A DNA stretch of 28,069 nucleotides from Priapulus caudatus (GCF_000485595.1 NW_014577568.1:24991-53059); one strand, 5' to 3'; numbered from the stretch's first letter, positions 10,177 to 25,620 are shown. A program made the numbers and translations. The notes: generated by a model from the sequence alone, not told the origin.

Positions 10177-10305
10177 GAACAAAACATATACAGAGCCGTG
10201 GTCGGAGACTGCCTGGCAGAATACAATTTCCACAGGTCCTGTTTAAAGACCAGGAATAAAATATGCTCAAAAACAATTGGGAGAGAGTGCCCAATTTGTC
10301 AAGAG
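10177..10305 (+). CDS. KDZ gene exon ending in CPIC
   Basis: Forty-three codons, phase 0 to phase 0, between GCTTTCAG and GTAATT. It encodes EQNIYRAVVGDCLAEYNFHR and ends GRECPICQE. The CP-x-C just upstream of the DGNF motif is typical of KDZ proteins and probably binds zinc with upstream cysteines. Confidence 0.85.
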
Positions 10306-10784
10306 GTAATTATTTACTTAATTATGTTCATTGGAATAGATTAGTTACATATTATTAGAACCCAATTTTATTTTCCCGTTAACAATATTTTTGTATTTTT
10401 ATGGAACTCATTGCAACACAGAACTAAGGTGGATAAAAGTCATGAATAGAGGATGAATGTTTTTTTACAAGATATATACCTTCCCCAATGCATTTTGTAT
10501 TTTGCATGAAATCTATGAATGCTTGATGTCGTGTAAAAGTGCAACCTTTTAGGTGTAATCATGCACATACCAATCATAACTTTTCTAAAAACTGATTCAC
10601 TCGAAAAGTTTATATAAATCAGTATTCTGGAGCATACAGAACAGAGTAATTTCAATTTCTATGTTCTAGTGTTGATGCTATGTTTAAGTAATGATAGTTG
10701 TGAACTTTTTGATGAAAAATAATTTATATGCTCTACATACAAAAGTACAATTATCTTGGCCTTTTGTTGATCATTGTTTTATAG

Positions 10785-10955
10785 GAGCCTTCACTCGTCT
10801 CCATGGATGGCAATTTTGGATTGGTCCATAAGGCCTCAGCAGGCAAAGGCCATGGAGTTGCCTCCAGTAGGAACACTGGTGTGTTTTTTGAAGACCCAGG
10901 CCAAGTGAAGGAGTACGTGGAAAGCCATACAGTAGATGTAAAAAGTAAAATCAGT
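10785..10955 (+). CDS. KDZ gene exon with catalytic DGNF
   Basis: Fifty-seven codons, phase 0 to phase 0. EPSLVSMDGNFGLVHKASAG carries the first RNase H-fold aspartate of the KDZ transposase; TGVFFEDPGQVKEYVES follows. The exon is intact. Confidence 0.88.
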
Positions 10956-11200
10956 GTAAGTAAAAATTCAATTCAATTCCAAACAATTACAACATGCAAA
11001 AAGTTATCGTACAGATCAAGTATATGAAAATCCATTAATGCGCCCAAATCGACCGTTATAATAGCAATTCTTCCACATTCTACCCCCAGCCAATTCACGG
11101 AAAATTAAATACACTTTGTGAGTCATTAATTGTCAGCATGTCTTTCAACAATTTCCATGGTGACAATTTATTGGAATAAATATTTTGCGTGTTTTCTTAG

Positions 11201-11341
11201 GACTGCTCCAACTTCCAGGCGGGCAGTGTGGTACGATCCAAAACTAAAAACAAGAAACTCGATATTACGGGCATTTTTGGAAGTGCCTGCATGTAAGCAC
11301 GACATTCCCCTGCGATTTTTGGACATGTTCCACGGTGAAAG
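11201..11341 (+). pseudogene. KDZ gene exon (ITGIFGSAC/CKHDIPLRFLD) with +4 frameshift
   Basis: The first part reads DCSNFQAGSVVRSKTKNKKL and ITGIFGSAC, then hits TAA at 11294. The expected continuation, CKHDIPLRFLDMFHGER, is present in another frame. The exon is 141 bases long, but entry phase 0 and the next exon (which completes AG-G, Arg) require a length of 3n+2; taking out four bases restores this. The surplus TGTA at 11292-11295 follows TGCA at 11288-11291, so it looks like a 4-bp tandem duplication with one later change. Confidence 0.8.
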
Positions 11342-11590
11342 GTGTGGTTGCGTTTTATTAAATTTGATATCCATAAATTTAAAAATTATATCCATGCTGA
11401 AATGGCAGCCCAGGTTTATGCTCAAGACAAAGTCGCGCAAAACCCTGTCCAATGATGATTGACAGGGCTGCTTTGGATGATTCAGATGCCGAGTTAACCG
11501 CAGACGCTGGCTGCTAGGCATACCACATACATGTCACACGTGAGCAGGGCAGCAAGTGTATGCTTGCATGGTAATAAAATGGTATTACTA

Positions 11591-11652
11591 TTATATGAGG
11601 AGTAAATAAAAAACAAATTTTTCTAACATTTGTTTTTATTACCTCCCGATAT
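11591..11652. repeat. Imperfect inverted repeat in KDZ intron
   Basis: About 26-bp arms (11591-11617 and 11627-11652), both containing a GGAGTAAT-A(n)-CAAAT-type string, pair with small gaps around a 9-base centre. Possibly a small foldback element or intronic hairpin. Confidence 0.6.
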
Positions 11653-11889
11653 AATAGATACAGAAGATAGAAATGCTATTGCTTATAATATACTGACCGG
11701 TATGCAAGCCTACACTTGATGTGTTGTTTGCATTATGAGCCATATATAATTGTGCTTTTTGCTGCCATAAGGTGCCTATATATTGCCTCTAATTTTGCTC
11801 TGTTGCCTCCAATTTTGTCCATGTTGGTGGGATTGACTATTTATTTTCAGCAGTTCATTGCACTATTGTTCTAATGCTATATTCTACAG

Positions 11890-12010
11890 GATTGGATATT
11901 CCGTGTACCTGCTCGAAAAATTCACGCATGGGAGAACACGCCAGCTAACCGTAATGTACGACATTGCGTGCACATTGGACAAGCACTTGAAGATATTAAT
12001 TTTGTGTTGT
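11890..12010 (+). CDS. KDZ gene exon with catalytic YDIAC
   Basis: The exon completes an Arg codon and continues IGYSVYLLEKFTHGRTRQL, TVMYDIACTLDKHLK. GERxGYxVYLL and YDIxCxLxxHLK are core KDZ motifs; the Asp of YDIAC is the second catalytic acid. The GTAGGT donor at 12011 is in phase 0 with the next exon. Confidence 0.85.
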
Positions 12011-12266
12011 GTAGGTTTTTTTCACAGATTAGGTATATCAACACATGGTTAACACATATTGTGACCAGTAATAAAGATTCTTGTCACAGAATTCATAGCT
12101 ATATTTGCACTGATTAGTGATATATATTTATCATAAATCAAGGTTTTTGTTGTTGGCAATTTAGCTATTGCTGCCATTTTTCTTCATGCAAAAGTACAGT
12201 TATCTTATTATAATGATGTCTGATGTGTTATAACATTAACATTACATTCTATTGTATATATTTCAG

Positions 12267-12352
12267 AAATCCATTAATGTCGCACTTTTGCGACAGTGTA
12301 CTTTTGCTGTGCCAGTGTTCCACAGCTTTGCACATATAATGTGACCTGTCAG
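12267..12352 (+). pseudogene. KDZ gene exon (VPVFHSFAH) with +2 frameshift
   Basis: Reads KSINVALLRQCTFAVPVFHS then FAHIM and stops at TGA (12342-12344). Removing one of the tandem TG pairs at 12340-12343 gives HIMTCQ, restoring the H-x3-CQ pattern that KDZ proteins show after VFHxxxH, and gives exit phase 0 as the next exon requires. Confidence 0.78.
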
Positions 12353-12519
12353 GTGAAAAATTGCATTTTTGTTTTACTAATCATTACATAGTGGCCGTAA
12401 AGATTTTTTATATACAATAGAGAAGTTGAAGTACAAATCATTTCCGTGTCAGTATCTAAATTTCCTTTGAAATAAAATGATAGCTATAGGGTCATGAAGT
12501 TGCTACATATTGTCTTTAG

Positions 12520-12704
12520 TTGGCATATGGGCAACGGTTTGCTGAAGGAACTGGCCTAACTGATGGTGAGGGCATTGAAAGGCTCTGGTCGTATCTACAT
12601 GGTTTCAAGAAGATCACGAAAGAAATGTCTGAGAACAATCGACACGACCTTCTTTCCGAAGCGTTGATGCATTAATTACTCGGATAAAACAATTGCAAAG
12701 CTGG
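12520..12704 (+). pseudogene. KDZ gene exon (GLTDGEGIERLW) with +4 frameshift
   Basis: Encodes LAYGQRFAEGTGLTDGEGIE, RLWSYLHGFKKITKEMSENN and RHDLLSEALMH, the most conserved block of the family; the Glu of DGEG is the likely third catalytic acid. TAA at 12673-12675 follows. ATTA at 12671-12674 is exactly duplicated at 12675-12678; taking out one copy gives YSDKTIAKLG and exit phase 1, which the exon at 12998 needs. Confidence 0.88.
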
Positions 12705-12997
12705 GTGAATATAATTTACTTGTAGCGTCTTTTTATGTGCTAGCTGTGTCTCTGCTAAACGTAGGAAAATTAAAAAATAAACAAATGTAGCAATTTTCAA
12801 GTGCTAATTATATTAGCTTAATTAACATTTCATCTCATTGACGATTAACGAAATGACGAATTGAAAAGAACCGTGAAATTCTAAATATGTTATCAGATAG
12901 CAAAAATTACATATAACAAGCTAAGAAAAGTAACATCACATGCTTTTATGTACCAAATATTATAATGACAAACTACATGGTTTTATTACCACTAAAG

Positions 12998-13087
12998 GGT
13001 ACCGTCTCAAGGAAAGGTTTGAAAAAGCTACAAGAATCGTCAATGAGAGTGACGCCATTATTGACGAAATACTTAGAAAAGAGATGA
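12998..13087 (+). CDS. KDZ gene exon (YRLKERFEKATRIV)
   Basis: Continues from ...KLG with YRLKERFEKATRIVNESDAI and IDEILRKEM, entering and leaving in phase 1 (GTATGT donor). Charged and helical, as is the region after the third catalytic acid in KDZ proteins. Confidence 0.75.
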   Translation, partial: GTVSRKGLKKLQESSMRVTPLLTKYLEKR

Positions 13088-13278
13088 GTATGTACCAACT
13101 TCTCTGCAGTTAAATTGAGATACGGAGCTATATACATACGCTTTATAAACATAAGCGTTTAAACTAAACTGTTAATGGATTTTTCGTGTAAGAAAGAAAT
13201 GCCTGAACATTTAGAAAGTGAATTATGTGCCTTAAAGTTTTATAACCCATGCCTTTTTTTATGTTTGTTTCTATGTAG

Positions 13279-14097
13279 TGTCAGAGGCAGCAATTGGCAG
13301 GTGGCTAGATGAGTGGAGGGAAACGTCAGCAATGCAAAAGAAGCAAGGTACTATACACAAGTCATTTAGAAATTGACTGCTATAAAAATGTATTATCACT
13401 ATAAGCAGAATCGAAAACGTTAATTAAATAGATTAATTCTATATTCTATATTAATTACCATGTTTCAAATACAGCTGAAATAGTGCAGGTAAAATGCTTT
13501 TCGCTAGCTGTTTATGTCACAGCTTAAATTAGTACTTTTCATTTTCAAATTAAATATTTAGGCCATTATATTGTATTTGGTTTACATTTTAGCAGTAGGG
13601 TGTACTTTGCAGTAGGGTAAATTTGTTCACTTTCACGTTAACTGTAACTCATACTGCATGCATGGCTACTGATTACAATCTTTTTATTCATAGCTCTCTT
13701 ACTGTCTGCAGACGAAGCATATGCAGAATGCCTGCAAAGAGCGAAAGTGGAGAGGTACTTACATGGGTTTACATTTTCATATTTTTTAAAGCGTTTGAGC
13801 CACATAATATAGGATGTTCAAAACTGTGATTTGCTAAATTCGAATAATGAACACTTAAAGTAGCATTATATGCAGGGTAATGATGTATATGCTACGATGT
13901 ACATTAGGGGTATGCAACACATCAATTTGAAAGTGTGAAGCAACATCATATAATAATTGAATCAAATGTTTACCTTGTCAGCTATCTGTACGTTTCAATA
14001 AAATAATTGCCTGATAAATGATGCATTAATTTTTAAGATGCCACCTGGATGTACTAGATGGAGCTGAAAGAGCAGTTCACATGGAAAAGATTAAAAG
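13279..14097 (+). CDS. KDZ gene: three short downstream exons
   Basis: Exons 13279-13347 (MSEAAIGRWLDEWRETSAMQ), 13712-13754 (DEAYAECLQRAKVER) and 14038-14097 (CHLDVLDGAERAVHMEKIK) join in matching phases 1, 2 and 2. Donors are GTACTA, GTACTT and GTGAAA. They encode charged helices that follow the catalytic core. Assignments rest on phase and composition more than on strong motifs. Confidence 0.6.
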
Positions 14098-14309
14098 GTG
14101 AAAGGTTTTGCTTGAAATGCTTCCAAATTCAAAACCAAATACAGAGTGAAAGTATTATGTTTCACAAAGTTATCGTTGCATAGAAAATTGTCTCTTTCTC
14201 GCGATAAAATTCTGTTGTTGTTGTTGTTCTGTTTGTTTCCGTTTGCTATGGACCATGGTGCCAGCAGTTAATGTAAATTAATTAGTTATTATAATTATAA
14301 CACTTTCAG

Positions 14310-14351
14310 AACAGAGAATGAATGTAGAAAGCTCAATAGGAAGAGCATGCT
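14310..14351 (+). CDS. Probable short KDZ exon, phase uncertain
   Basis: Lies between TTTCAG and a GTGAGC donor. In one frame it reads QRMNVESSIGRAC and leaves in the phase needed by the exon at 14819; in the frame set by the preceding exon it reads RTENECRKLNRKSM and leaves in the wrong phase. A single extra A in AAAA at 14093-14096 would account for this. Confidence 0.4.
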
Positions 14352-14382
14352 GTGAGCAAAACCTCAACATTGACAGTGAGCA

Positions 14383-14622
14383 GGGAAAGCAGCTGCCCCC
14401 CTAGATTTTGGAGCCAAAAAAAAATTATACTAAAAGTCATTGTCGGAGTCAGAATGAAGGCTGTTCGTGTACTCAAAAGTGCCTCAAATACCATCTTCTG
14501 CAATCTACATTTTCAAAATTTTCTGTGGTAGGACCCCTAGACCCCCACCTGTTTCTCACCCCCTGCTTTGAAATCCTGGATTTGCCACTGCCCCCTAGGA
14601 ATTTTCTCAGCCTACGGCCCTG
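14383..14622 (-). mobile_element. hAT-like MITE fragment(s)
   Basis: On the minus strand the string CAGTGGCAAATCCAGGATTT (14591 down to 14572) and, just outside it, CAGGGCCGTAGGCTGAG resemble the CAGTGGCGGATCCAGG and CAGGGCCGTAGCC ends common on non-autonomous hAT-type elements of marine invertebrates, followed by G-rich GGGGGTCTAGGGGTCC. Two nested element ends are possible. Target duplications were not resolved. Confidence 0.5.
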
Positions 14623-14818
14623 TTATGTCACAGAAATCATTTGATAAATGAAAACTAGTTGATCAATAATAAGATCGCTAATAAAAAAACCTGTGGAGAC
14701 CCGTGGAGAATGTTGACGTATCTTGATTTGAAAACAAGCGACTTCACTGCATAAACATAGACACCATGTTGAGTCCGAGATTCCTTGTTAAAACCTATCT
14801 TTTTTATAATTGTCACAG

Positions 14819-15234
14819 ATGGACAACAAATTGGAGCTCGTGTGGGTCGCCAGTTTGGCACCAATGCATTGAAAATAAGAAAGGAATTGGTAACATTCAA
14901 CGAGCTTGTAGTGCCACAACATCTTGACATGCACGATGTCTCGTCACCATCAGCGCCCGTCTATGAACAACTGGACTGCTTAAATCTAACAAGTGCACAG
15001 CAGAAGGCAGTACAGACAATGTCGTTCAAAAAAAGAGCACAAGAAGAATTATTTGAATTAACTTCAGAAACTGGTGTGTATTCAAATTTTTTACAGGCCC
15101 AGAGTGAATTCTTATTAGGCGTTATTGCACCTACTATGCCAACTTTGAGAAGAGCTGGAAAGCAAACAAAAAATATTATATCTCTAATTTTTGTATATTA
15201 TGTAGAAAACATGTTGAGGTATAATTTTCAATGA
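14819..15234 (+). CDS. KDZ gene C-terminal exon
   Basis: After TGTCACAG it reads GQQIGARVGRQFGTNALKIR, KELVTFNELVVPQHLD and later FKKRAQEELFELTSETG, ending at TGA 15232-15234. The layout (short motif, YN/FN-type stretch, then RA-x-EELFELT) is like the C-terminal helical part of KDZ proteins. The last 45 residues are less convincing, and a GTGTGT donor near 15075 may mark the true exon end. Confidence 0.6.
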
Positions 15235-17035
15235 AGTTCATCTCAAGGTTACGTGATCCACAGGGTCAAATTCAAGGTCAAAGTAAAGGTCAAAAGGTCA
15301 TCAAACTTTATACTGCTCCTATATAACAAATAATGACAGATTTTACTGCTATTACTCCTACTGCTGCTGCTGCTGCACCGCTTATAACATACTAAATACT
15401 TAATGCATTAGTTTCATTCTTACTGCTCACACTACCTGTCAGGTTTATCTGTCAATAACAGTCTGTTTTTACTTCACTCTGAATGAATACACATGAGTGC
15501 ACCTTTATATTATTATCACAATATCTCAAACACGAATTCAACGTTTGCACTAATGTGTTCCGAACAACATATATTTTTATGCCTCCTGTTAATGCATATA
15601 AGGCAGGGTGAGGCACGTGTAGTAATTATATCTACCCGGCTTTTATTAAAGGGTGCTATGAATATTTCCCCCCACAGAAAGGTCAGAAGATACATGTATT
15701 CTATACAATGATTTCTTCTACGTCATACACGCCACCGCGTTTCTGCACGCTTCCATCCTTCCACAGCGCAGGTCATTATATGCTGTACGTCGGCCCCACC
15801 ATCATTCCTTAACATCCCTCTTACCCTGCCTCACACTACACCTCATAACAAAACCTCCTTCATCCCATCCCGTTATAAAGTGACTTCTTCAGCTTTTACT
15901 GTACATAGATAATAAAACTTTAGCACCAGACGGGCTGAACATATATAGCAGCCGAAACAGAGACGAGGCAGTACAGCCCCAGCTAGTAGCGAGACACGTG
16001 ACGCGTGTACTGCGTGTGATTGGCCAGAGATCTGAAGCCGTGTGACTAGCACCTGCTATCTCTTTCGATCATGATGACCCCGTGACTTTGACCTCAACAT
16101 CGCCTCTAGGCCCATGATGAACAGCTGAGGCTATGCCGCGATACAGGATATCACTTAGCAAGGCTTGATATACTCTGCTATGCGCTGGCGAATAGCGCAG
16201 GTTGATATGTGACAAACAAACTATATAATAAAAAAATCTCTCACTAAAATGTGTTTAGTGACCAACCGAACAGCACATAAGCTGCATTGGAACTTCTGAT
16301 CATTACTGGACACTGTAAGCATGCATAAACATGTACACTTAAACACTGCTGATCATTCACGTAACTTCTATGGAATAATGATTGCAATAATCATGATGTT
16401 TACTCTCTTGTGCCTCCCCCACGCACTGTACACTCATGCACCGTGCATGCATATTCACTATACGTCTTATATAATGATGGTATAGTGCTACAACTATACA
16501 ATCATTGGCCTGTGATATTGAATCACAGTTGTACATTATTAACAAGAATGTGCACTGCAAAATGCAGCATATATATGAATATTATATTATAATCACTTTG
16601 ATTTCGTGCTAAGACGACTGGTGCAGGCGTGCAAACACTTATTGTGTAGGTTGTACCCAACACATTACACGCGAAAACCATTATATCTGTACATTCCATT
16701 GCAGCAACACATAATACAGAAGGAAAATTGCTCTCACCCAGTCAGTTTTGTTATGCACTGACAATTAAAATCACATCAGTCAGCTTTCCTCTAATTTTCA
16801 TCTATTTGCAGAATTCACTTCCCAAAGACATTTCTACCCACTAACTGTAAAACACGTTCAAACATCAAAAACAAATGAGAGGAACGTTTTAAGACTGGGT
16901 AATAGTGTCACGCATTACACAATCAAAACTGACCTACCTTGTTATGCGCAGGTCTACTGCCAACGTTATCACAAGTTGTATCCAAGAGGGGTTTACACTC
17001 TTATTTCTGCTATCATGCACTTCCTATTACATTCA
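15235..17035. other. Gene-free stretch right of KDZ locus
   Basis: No coding exon is supported. It holds AGGTCA-type repeats (15265-15300), a GCT microsatellite (15360-15376) and a CpG-richer patch at about 15950-16050 with CACGTG, ACGCGT and ATTGG (inverted CCAAT) boxes that could be a promoter with no visible gene. The rest is AT-rich. Confidence 0.5.
15265..15300 (+). promoter_or_regulatory. Cluster of AGGTCA half-sites
   Basis: GGGTCA, AGGTCA, AGGTCA and AGGTCA follow each other in one orientation with spacers of 6, 6 and 2 bases. AGGTCA is the nuclear-receptor half-site. It may be functional or simply part of a dispersed repeat. Confidence 0.4.
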
Positions 17036-18910
17036 CCTCTCACCAGCATGTATGTAAACACAATGTGTTACCTCTCACCAGCATGTATGTAAACACAATG
17101 TGTCACCTCTCACCAGCATGTATGTAAACACAATGTGATGCCTCTCACCAGCGTGTATGTAAACACAATGTGTTACTTCTCACCAGCGTCATATGAAACA
17201 CATGTGTTACCTCTCACCAGCGTGTATGTAAACAACAATGTGTTACCTCTCACGCAGCATGTATGTAAACACAATGTGTTACCTCTCACCAGCATGTATG
17301 TAAACACAATGTGTTACCTCTCACCAGCATGTATGTAAACACAATGTGTTACCTCTCACCAGCATGTATGTAACACAATGTGTTACTCCACGCAGCATGT
17401 ATGTAAACACATGTGTTACCTCTCACCAGCATGTATGTAAACACAATGTGTTACCTCTCACCAGCGTCTATGTAAACACAATGTGTCACTCTCACCACGC
17501 ATGTATGTAAACACAATGTGTTAACCTCTCACAGCGTCTATGTAAACACAATGTGTTACCTCTCACCAGCGTGTATGTAAACACAATGTGTTACCTCTCA
17601 CCAGCATGTATGTAAACACAATGTGATGCCTCTCACCAGCGTGTATGTAACACAAGGTGTTACCTCTCAACCAGCGTGTATGTAAACACAATTGTTACCT
17701 CTCACCAGCATGTATGTAAACACAATGTGATGCCTCTCACCAGCGTGTATGTAAAACACAATGTGTTAGCCTCTCACGCACGTCTATGTAAACACAATGT
17801 GATGCCTCTCACCAGCATGTATGTAAACACAATGTGATGCTCTCACCAGCGTGTATGTAAACACAAGAGTGTTACCTCTCACCAGCGTTATGTAAACACA
17901 ATGTGTTACTCTTCACCAGCATGTATGTAAACACAATGTGATGCCTCTCACCAGCGTGTATGTAAACACAAGGTGTTACCTCTCACCAGCGTCTATGTAA
18001 ACACAATGTGATACCCTCTCACAGCATGTATGTAAACACAATGTGATGCCTCTCACCAGCGTCTATGTAAACACAATGTGATGCCTCTCACCAGCGTGTA
18101 TGTAAACACAATGTGTTACCTCTCACCAGCGTCTATGTAAACACAATGTGTCACCTCTCACCAGCATGTATGTAAACACAATGTGATACCTCTCACCAGC
18201 ATGTATGTAAACACAATGTGTCACCTCTCACCAGCATGTATGTAAACACAATGTGTTACCTCTCACCAGCATGTATGTAAACACAATGTGATGCCTCTCA
18301 CCAGCATGTATGTAAACACAATGTGTTACCTCTCATCCAGTATGTATGTAAACACAATGTGTCAGCCTCTCACCAGCATGTAGTAAACACAATGTGTTAC
18401 CTCTCACCAGCATGTATGTAAACACAATGTGATGCCTCTCACCAGCGTCTATGTAAACACAATGTGTCACCTCTCACCAGCATGTATGTAAACACAATGT
18501 GTCACCTCTCACCAGCATGTATGTAAACACAATGTGATGCCTCTCACCAGCGTGTATGTAAACACAATGTATGCTCTCACCAGGCGTGTATGTAAACACA
18601 AATGTGTTACCTCTCACCAGCATGTATGTAAACACAATGTGATGGCCTCTCACCAGCATGTATGTAAACACAAATGTGATACTCCACCAGCATTATGTAA
18701 AACAATGTTTACCTCTCACCAGCATGTATGTAAACACAATGTTTTACCTCTCACCAGCATGTAGTAAACACAAATGTGTTAACCTCTCACCAGCATGTAT
18801 GTAAACACAATGTGTTACCTCTCACCAGCGTGTATGTAAACACAATGTGTTACCTCTCACCAGCATGTATGTAAACACAATGTGTTACCTCTCACCAGCA
18901 TGTATGCATG
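17036..18910 (+). repeat. 35-bp minisatellite, about 53 units
   Basis: Unit CCTCTCACCAGCATGTATGT followed by AAACACAATGTGTTA. Variants are limited to a few positions: GCATGTATG, GCGTGTATG or GCGTCTATG, and a TGTTA, TGATG or TGTCA end. Many units also have single-base gains or losses, which suggests long-read error or rapid slippage. Short frames through it are not genes because 35 is not a multiple of three. Confidence 0.97.
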
Positions 18911-19161
18911 TATCTACCCTGTGTTAGACCTACAGAGTACACATGACCCCTTCTTGACCCCTTCATATCTATTCTCATAATAGCAGGTTACACACTAGGA
19001 GAAACTGTGTTTGTGAGGACAGCAATATTAATTGACCTCTGCCCATTGTAAACACAATTTACACATAATAGTTACATGCGAACATTAGCAATGATGTCAT
19101 TCGATTCTGTGATCTATATACACATGAGACTTGCACACAAACTGGTCAGTGTCGTCTTGCC

Positions 19162-24242
<5,081 letters not shown>

Positions 24243-24253
24243 CTACAAACCCT

Positions 24254-24365
24254 TACACCTAACTCCATTCACGCCTAACCTGAAACCCTACCTCCTAACT
24301 TCCATTCACCCTAAACCCTGAAAGCCCTACCCCTAACTCCATCACCCTAACCTGAAACCTTATAC
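24254..24365 (+). repeat. 33-36 bp repeat with CCCTAA-like content
   Basis: Three degenerate units of CCTAACTCCATTCACCCTAA followed by CCTGAAACCCTAC. CCCTAA recalls the metazoan telomere repeat, but the array is not canonical telomere. Confidence 0.75.
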
Positions 24366-24479
24366 AAGCCTCACAAAATACTGCGGCCTATCAGTACACA
24401 GCACAAGTGGGCGGAGACCATGAGCGTGGCGCTTTTGCGGACTAGAGCCGATGCCTTTTAGTAACCTAGCAAACGGCCA

Positions 24480-25620
24480 ATCGGCGTACCAGTGAAGTTT
24501 GGCTTTAGTACACCACGGGCGACATCTTGGGACCACGAAATCTGGCTCATGGTACCTCAGCCAAAGTGGCCACGTCAGGACGAGTGGAACGGTGGCCTTG
24601 GACGAGAGCGCATGGCCTTTCTAAGCCTACCGCATGCCCAATACCGGCGGTCAATGGGTACACTCAGTGACGTGCGGTCCTCCGGAAGACTTAGAGCCTG
24701 ATGGCCGTTAGTACCATGCGACCTCCTTGTTTCGTAAGACCACAAAATTCTTGGGCTTAGTTTCCAGCAAAAGTGGCCCAAGAGACCAGTGAGGTGGCCT
24801 TTGGAACAACAGAGCCGGCTGGCCCTTTAGTACCATGCAAGACGGTCAATTGGACTCAGTGACGTGGCCTTTAGTCACCACACGGGCGGCCTTTGCGTGA
24901 CACAAAATCTGCGCTATAGCTACCAGCGCAAAGTGGCCCGAGGACCAGTGAGGCGGCCTCGGCCAACCAGAGCCGATGGCCTTTAGCTACCATAGCAAAC
25001 GGCCGATTGGGACCAAGTTAAAAGTCGCCCTTTAGTACCACACGGCGCGGCCTTTGCGGACACAAATCTGGCCTGATTAGTACCAGCAAAGCTGCCCGAG
25101 GACCAGTGATGGTGGCCTTTGGGACCGAGAGCCGATGGCCTTTTAGGTACATGCCAAACGGCCAATGGGACAGCGAAGCTGGCTTGAGCTACACAACGGG
25201 CCGGCCTTTTGGACCACCAAAATCTGGCCTATAGTACCAGCAAGAATGGCCGCAGGACCAGTGAGGTGGCCTTTTGGGACCAGAGCCATATGGCCTTTAT
25301 GTCACAATGCAACGGCCGATGGCGACCAGCCTGAAGTGCCGCCTTTAGCTACCACACGGCGGCCTTTAAGGGACCACAAAATCTGGCCCTATAATACCAG
25401 CAAAGTGCGCCCGTCCGGGAGGACCAGTGGAGGTGGCCTTTTGCGGACCACCAGCTGATGGCCTTTAGTACCATTGCAAACGCGTCAATGGACCAGTGAA
25501 GTGGCTTTTTAGTAACCACACGGACAGCCTTTGGGACCACACAATCTGGGCCGTATAGCAAGCTCGCGACACTGCCGGTGGACCGGTGGGCCCGGGCAAC
25601 CAAAACTTGATGGTCGTCGC
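24480..25620 (+). repeat. Satellite: about 158-bp higher-order unit of 20-bp subunits
   Basis: Landmarks GACCAGTGAGGTGGCC or close variants recur near 24785, 24943, 25100, 25257 and 25420, giving a period of about 157-163 bp. Inside a unit, about eight 20-bp subunits share GGCCTTTNGKACCA. About seven large units are present. Small indels are frequent between copies, like raw long-read noise. Frames through it are not genes. Confidence 0.88.

Larger units (their letters stand above)
3379..15234 (+). pseudogene. KDZ-type transposase gene with CxC2-like cysteine cluster, frame broken
   Basis: About sixteen exons spread over 12 kb encode a Kyakuja-Dileera-Zisupton (KDZ) protein, a class of DNA-transposon transposases with an RNase H fold. 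In order: basic N-terminus, CxC2-like zinc cluster (5392-5631), LWPATPTNP region (8941-9159), CPIC (10177-10305), first catalytic Asp in SMDGNFGLVHK (GAT 10806-10808), ITGIFGSAC, second Asp in YDIACTLDKHLK (GAC 11960-11962), VPVFHSFAH, acidic GLTDGEGIERLW (GAG 12568-12570), and a helical C-terminal part to 15234. Splice phases agree from exon to exon once three small insertions are discounted (11292-11295, 12342-12343, 12675-12678); each creates an in-frame stop. The gene therefore looks like a young pseudogene, or these are consensus errors. Clear terminal inverted repeats were not found, so element boundaries are unknown. Being intron-rich, it could also be a domesticated KDZ gene. Confidence 0.82.

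Noticed and set aside
13475-13488. 14-base micro-exon (AEIVQ) between TACAG and GTAAAA in the KDZ gene
   Set aside because: Skipping it gives a better frame: 13347 joins directly to 13712 in phase 1 and reads DEAYAECLQRAKVER.
17036-18764. Open frames within the 35-bp repeat
   Set aside because: Unit length is not a multiple of three and frames shift from unit to unit; no conserved peptide.
17036-18910. CRISPR array
   Set aside because: Units are contiguous without unique spacers, and the locus is animal DNA.
24254-24365. True telomere repeat array
   Set aside because: Contains CCCTAA strings but in a 33-36 bp degenerate unit, not tandem TTAGGG/CCCTAA.
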